Of a stretch of DNA of 6,791 bases, positions 5,480-6,791 are shown one piece after another. Origin of the DNA: Clostridia bacterium. Lineage in GTDB: Bacteria > Bacillota > Clostridia > Christensenellales > CAG-1252. Every line of letters begins with the position of its first letter. Within the stretch, counting starts at the first letter, position 1. Where the stretch lies: the NCBI GenBank assembly GCA_017615495.1, contig JAGAAA010000031.1:1-6791 (forward strand), in the 5' to 3' direction. Position numbers and translations under genes: made by a program. The notes beneath the pieces were generated by a model. It was not told where the DNA came from. It did no database searches and saw only the letters and a program-made list of their open reading frames with translations.

Positions 5480-5495
5480 GTGCTTTTACTTGACA
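5474..5495. promoter_or_regulatory. Operator-like dyad 1, over the ylxM -35 box
   Basis: A perfect 8-bp inverted repeat TGTCAAGT-N6-ACTTGACA spans 22 bp. Its right half on the minus strand contains the -35 hexamer TTGACA, so a bound dimer would block RNA polymerase. The four half-sites of the two dyads give a consensus TGTMAAGT. The dyads start 46 bp apart and bracket the promoter. I do not recognise a known regulator for this motif. Confidence 0.65.
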
Positions 5496-5517
5496 AAGTA
5501 GCCTTTTTTCATATTAA
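5490..5517 (+). promoter_or_regulatory. Possible divergent promoter on the plus strand
   Basis: Because dyad 1 is symmetrical, it also presents TTGACA on the plus strand (5490-5495). Sixteen bases later comes TATTAA (5512-5517), a 4-of-6 match to TATAAT. A transcript would start near 5524 and meet the hairpin with its T run at 5621-5625, giving an RNA of about 100 nt. The -35 match is an automatic result of the dyad, so only the -10 is independent evidence. Confidence 0.3.
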
Positions 5518-5540
5518 ACGATTTTTGTTAAAAACTCAAA

Positions 5541-5667
5541 AATGGCGGCATAGAAGGGTTGCAGATGCGCGGCTCGACAAAAAAACGCGCAGGCGCGTAC
5601 TTGTCGTACGTAACTGCGCGTTTTTGAAGGCAGAAACAAAGCAGATGCGCCGTTATATGCCGCCATT
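5541..5667. repeat. Nested repeat structure between ftsY and ylxM
   Basis: A perfect 12-bp inverted repeat, AATGGCGGCATA (5541-5552) and TATGCCGCCATT (5656-5667), frames 103 bp. Inside are two direct copies of GCAGATGCGC (5561-5570 and 5641-5650), each with a GAAGG upstream, and at the centre the terminator hairpin. The right arm includes the second and third bases of the ftsY stop codon as read on the plus strand. The form resembles a short palindromic repeat or a transposon-derived miniature element, but I see no convincing target duplication. It may instead be an elaborate terminator. Confidence 0.6.
5579..5625 (-). terminator. Intrinsic terminator of the smc-ftsY unit, potentially bidirectional
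   Basis: AAAAACGCGCAG (5581-5592) and CTGCGCGTTTTT (5614-5625) form a perfect 12-bp stem. A second stem, CGTAC (5596-5600) with GTACG (5606-5610), caps it around a 5-nt loop. On the minus strand the stem is followed by seven T in all (5585-5579), about 40-85 nt after the ftsY stop. On the plus strand five T follow the GC core, so it could also stop transcripts coming from the ylxM side. Confidence 0.88.
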
Positions 5668-6562
5668 AAGGAATTATTGCGGAAACGAACTCTTCTGCGT
5701 TAAACGGGAGCAAGTCTTCCTTAGACTCGCCAACGCCCACAAACAGCACGGGAACTTCCATCTCGTTGCAGATGGCGATGACCACGCCGCCTTTTGCCGT
5801 ACCGTCAAGCTTGGTCAAAATGATGCCGTCGATGTCGATGGCTTCTTTGAAGATCTCCACCTGCGAGAGGGCGTTTTGCCCCGTGGTTGCGTCCAAAACG
5901 ATGTAACTGCGGTAATCCGCTTCGGGATAGTCACGCAGCACCACGCGGTTGATCTTTTTGAGTTCTTCCATCAAGTTCTTTTTGTTGTGGAGCCTTCCGG
6001 CGGTATCGATCAAGAGCACGTCGGTCTTTTTTGCCTTGCAGGAAGCGATGGCGTCGTAGACCACGGCGGCGGGGTCAGCCCCTTCCTCGTGCTTGATGAT
6101 CCTCACTTTGCTCCTATCCGCCCAAACGGAAAGTTGCTCCGCAGCGGCAGCGCGGAAGGTATCCGCGGCAGCAAGCACGACAGACTTGCCCATCGAGGTA
6201 AAATAATGCGCGAGTTTGCCGATGGCGGTGGTTTTGCCAACGCCGTTTACGCCCGCGACCAAAATACAAAGCGGGTACTCGTATTCGGGGATGTCGTAAT
6301 CGATCATTTCCTGCAAAATTTCCGCAAAAACGGATTTTGCGTCCTCAGGCGCGGAAATACGGTTTTGGTAACAACGATCGCGGAGTTCCTCCACCACTTG
6401 CGAAGCGGTCTCAACGCCCACGTCGGAGGCGATCAAAGCCATTTCGAGTTCGTCGTAAAAATCGTCGTCGAGCGCCCTGCCCTTAAACAACTCGTAAAAC
6501 TTTTTGGAAAACGCTTCTTTGGTGCGACGAAGCCCCGAAGCGATCTTGCTGAAAATACCCAT
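5666..6562 (-). CDS. ftsY: Signal recognition particle receptor FtsY
   Basis: FtsY is the membrane-associated receptor for the Ffh-SRP-ribosome complex. The two GTPases form a pseudo-symmetric heterodimer whose GTP hydrolysis hands the ribosome to SecYEG. The 298-residue protein is a short form: a basic amphipathic N-terminal segment (MGIFSKIASGLRRTKEAF, 1-18), which is the likely membrane anchor, the N domain (about 20-90), and the G domain. Motifs are G1 GVNGVGKTT (104-112), ADTFRAAAAEQL (133-144), G3 DTAGR (186-190) and G4 TKLDGTAKGG (250-259). There is no long acidic A domain as in E. coli. ATG at 6562-6560 follows smc by 4 nt, and GGAGG in the last smc codons provides the ribosome binding site. 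The terminator at 5579-5625 ends this unit. Confidence 0.98.
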   Translation of the reverse strand: MGIFSKIASGLRRTKEAFSKKFYELFKGRALDDDFYDELEMALIASDVGVETASQVVEELRDRCYQNRISAPEDAKSVFAEILQEMIDYDIPEYEYPLCILVAGVNGVGKTTAIGKLAHYFTSMGKSVVLAAADTFRAAAAEQLSVWADRSKVRIIKHEEGADPAAVVYDAIASCKAKKTDVLLIDTAGRLHNKKNLMEELKKINRVVLRDYPEADYRSYIVLDATTGQNALSQVEIFKEAIDIDGIILTKLDGTAKGGVVIAICNEMEVPVLFVGVGESKEDLLPFNAEEFVSAIIP

Positions 6563-6566
6563 ATTA

Positions 6567-6791
6567 TTATGCCTCCACGCGACCGATGTCGCTGAGCTTT
6601 ACGGCAATGACCTTGGACACGCCGCGCTCTTCCATCGTCACGCCGAACAACTCGTCGGCAAGCTCCATGACGGGCTTTTTGTGCGTGATCACGATAAACT
6701 GCGTGTCACGGCTGTACTTCTTAAGATAATTTGCAAGCAAAATGGTGTTGCTCTCGTCAAGCGCCGCCTCGATCTCATCCAAGATGGAGAA
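6567..6791 (-). CDS. smc: Chromosome segregation protein SMC, C-terminal end, cut by the window edge
   Basis: SMC is the ATPase of the bacterial condensin, which organises and helps separate the chromosome with ScpA and ScpB. Only the last 74 residues are present, reading into the window from its edge. They include the Walker B and D-loop stretch FSILDEIEAALDE (1-13), where DE supplies the magnesium-binding and catalytic acids, and the H-loop TQFIVITHKK (30-39) with His37. FGVTMEERGVSKVIAVKL follows (49-66), which matches the SMC tail rather than other ABC ATPases such as RecN. The ABC signature lies outside the window. The smc-ftsY order is typical of Bacillota, and the 4-nt gap shows they form one operon. 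Confidence 0.95.
   Translation of the reverse strand, partial: FSILDEIEAALDESNTILLANYLKKYSRDTQFIVITHKKPVMELADELFGVTMEERGVSKVIAVKLSDIGRVEA

Noticed and set aside
5565..5627. 20-codon open frame on the plus strand (ATG to TGA) with AGAAGGG 6 nt upstream
   Set aside because: It is made almost wholly of terminator hairpin sequence, so its composition is set by RNA structure. It would need the unproven divergent promoter. Worth remembering only if plus-strand RNA is found.
5480..6595. 371-codon open frame on the plus strand opposite ftsY
   Set aside because: It is antisense to a clear full-length ftsY, has no family motif, starts with GTG without a ribosome binding site, and reads through the terminator hairpin. 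It reflects codon bias of the real gene.
1..6791. CRISPR array, tRNA, rRNA, prophage or defence genes
   Set aside because: No regularly spaced repeats, no cloverleaf, no rRNA-like stretch and no such protein family were seen; coding content is entirely conserved housekeeping genes.

Overview
The window is a chromosomal housekeeping segment from a bacterium of the Bacillota, most likely a Clostridia-type lineage of medium GC content. The evidence is the gene order smc-ftsY-ylxM-ffh-rpsP-khpA-rimM-trmD-rbgA-rnhB, the presence of YlxM, KhpA and RbgA, and strong GGAGG-type ribosome binding sites. A more exact taxon is inference only. Every supported gene lies on the minus strand, so transcription runs from high to low coordinates.

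Layout in the direction of transcription: (1) The 3' end of smc and all of ftsY (6791-5666) end in a strong hairpin terminator. (2) A 248-bp intergenic region (5418-5665) holds a nested inverted- and direct-repeat structure containing that terminator. It also holds a perfect TTGACA-17-TATAAT promoter for ylxM-ffh, bracketed by two related 22-bp dyads, and a possible divergent promoter. (3) ylxM and ffh abut. After 30 nt comes rpsP, then khpA, rimM, trmD, rbgA, rnhB and yraN, most with overlapping stop and start codons. (4) A 129-bp gap (157-285) carries an extended -10 promoter and a structured leader. (5) rplS (ribosomal protein L19) runs off the window edge after 52 codons and carries an apparent insert.

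The genes serve co-translational membrane targeting (Ffh, FtsY, and YlxM as accessory), ribosome building (S16, L19, RimM for 30S maturation, RbgA for 50S maturation), tRNA modification (TrmD), RNA binding (KhpA), RNA/DNA hybrid removal (RnhB), chromosome organisation (SMC) and an uncharacterised nuclease-fold protein (YraN).

The coding content is ordinary and I see no new multi-gene system. The unusual material is non-coding: the twin operator-like dyads around the ylxM-ffh promoter, the nested repeat after ftsY, and rplS moved out of its usual place next to trmD into a separate unit with its own promoter and leader.
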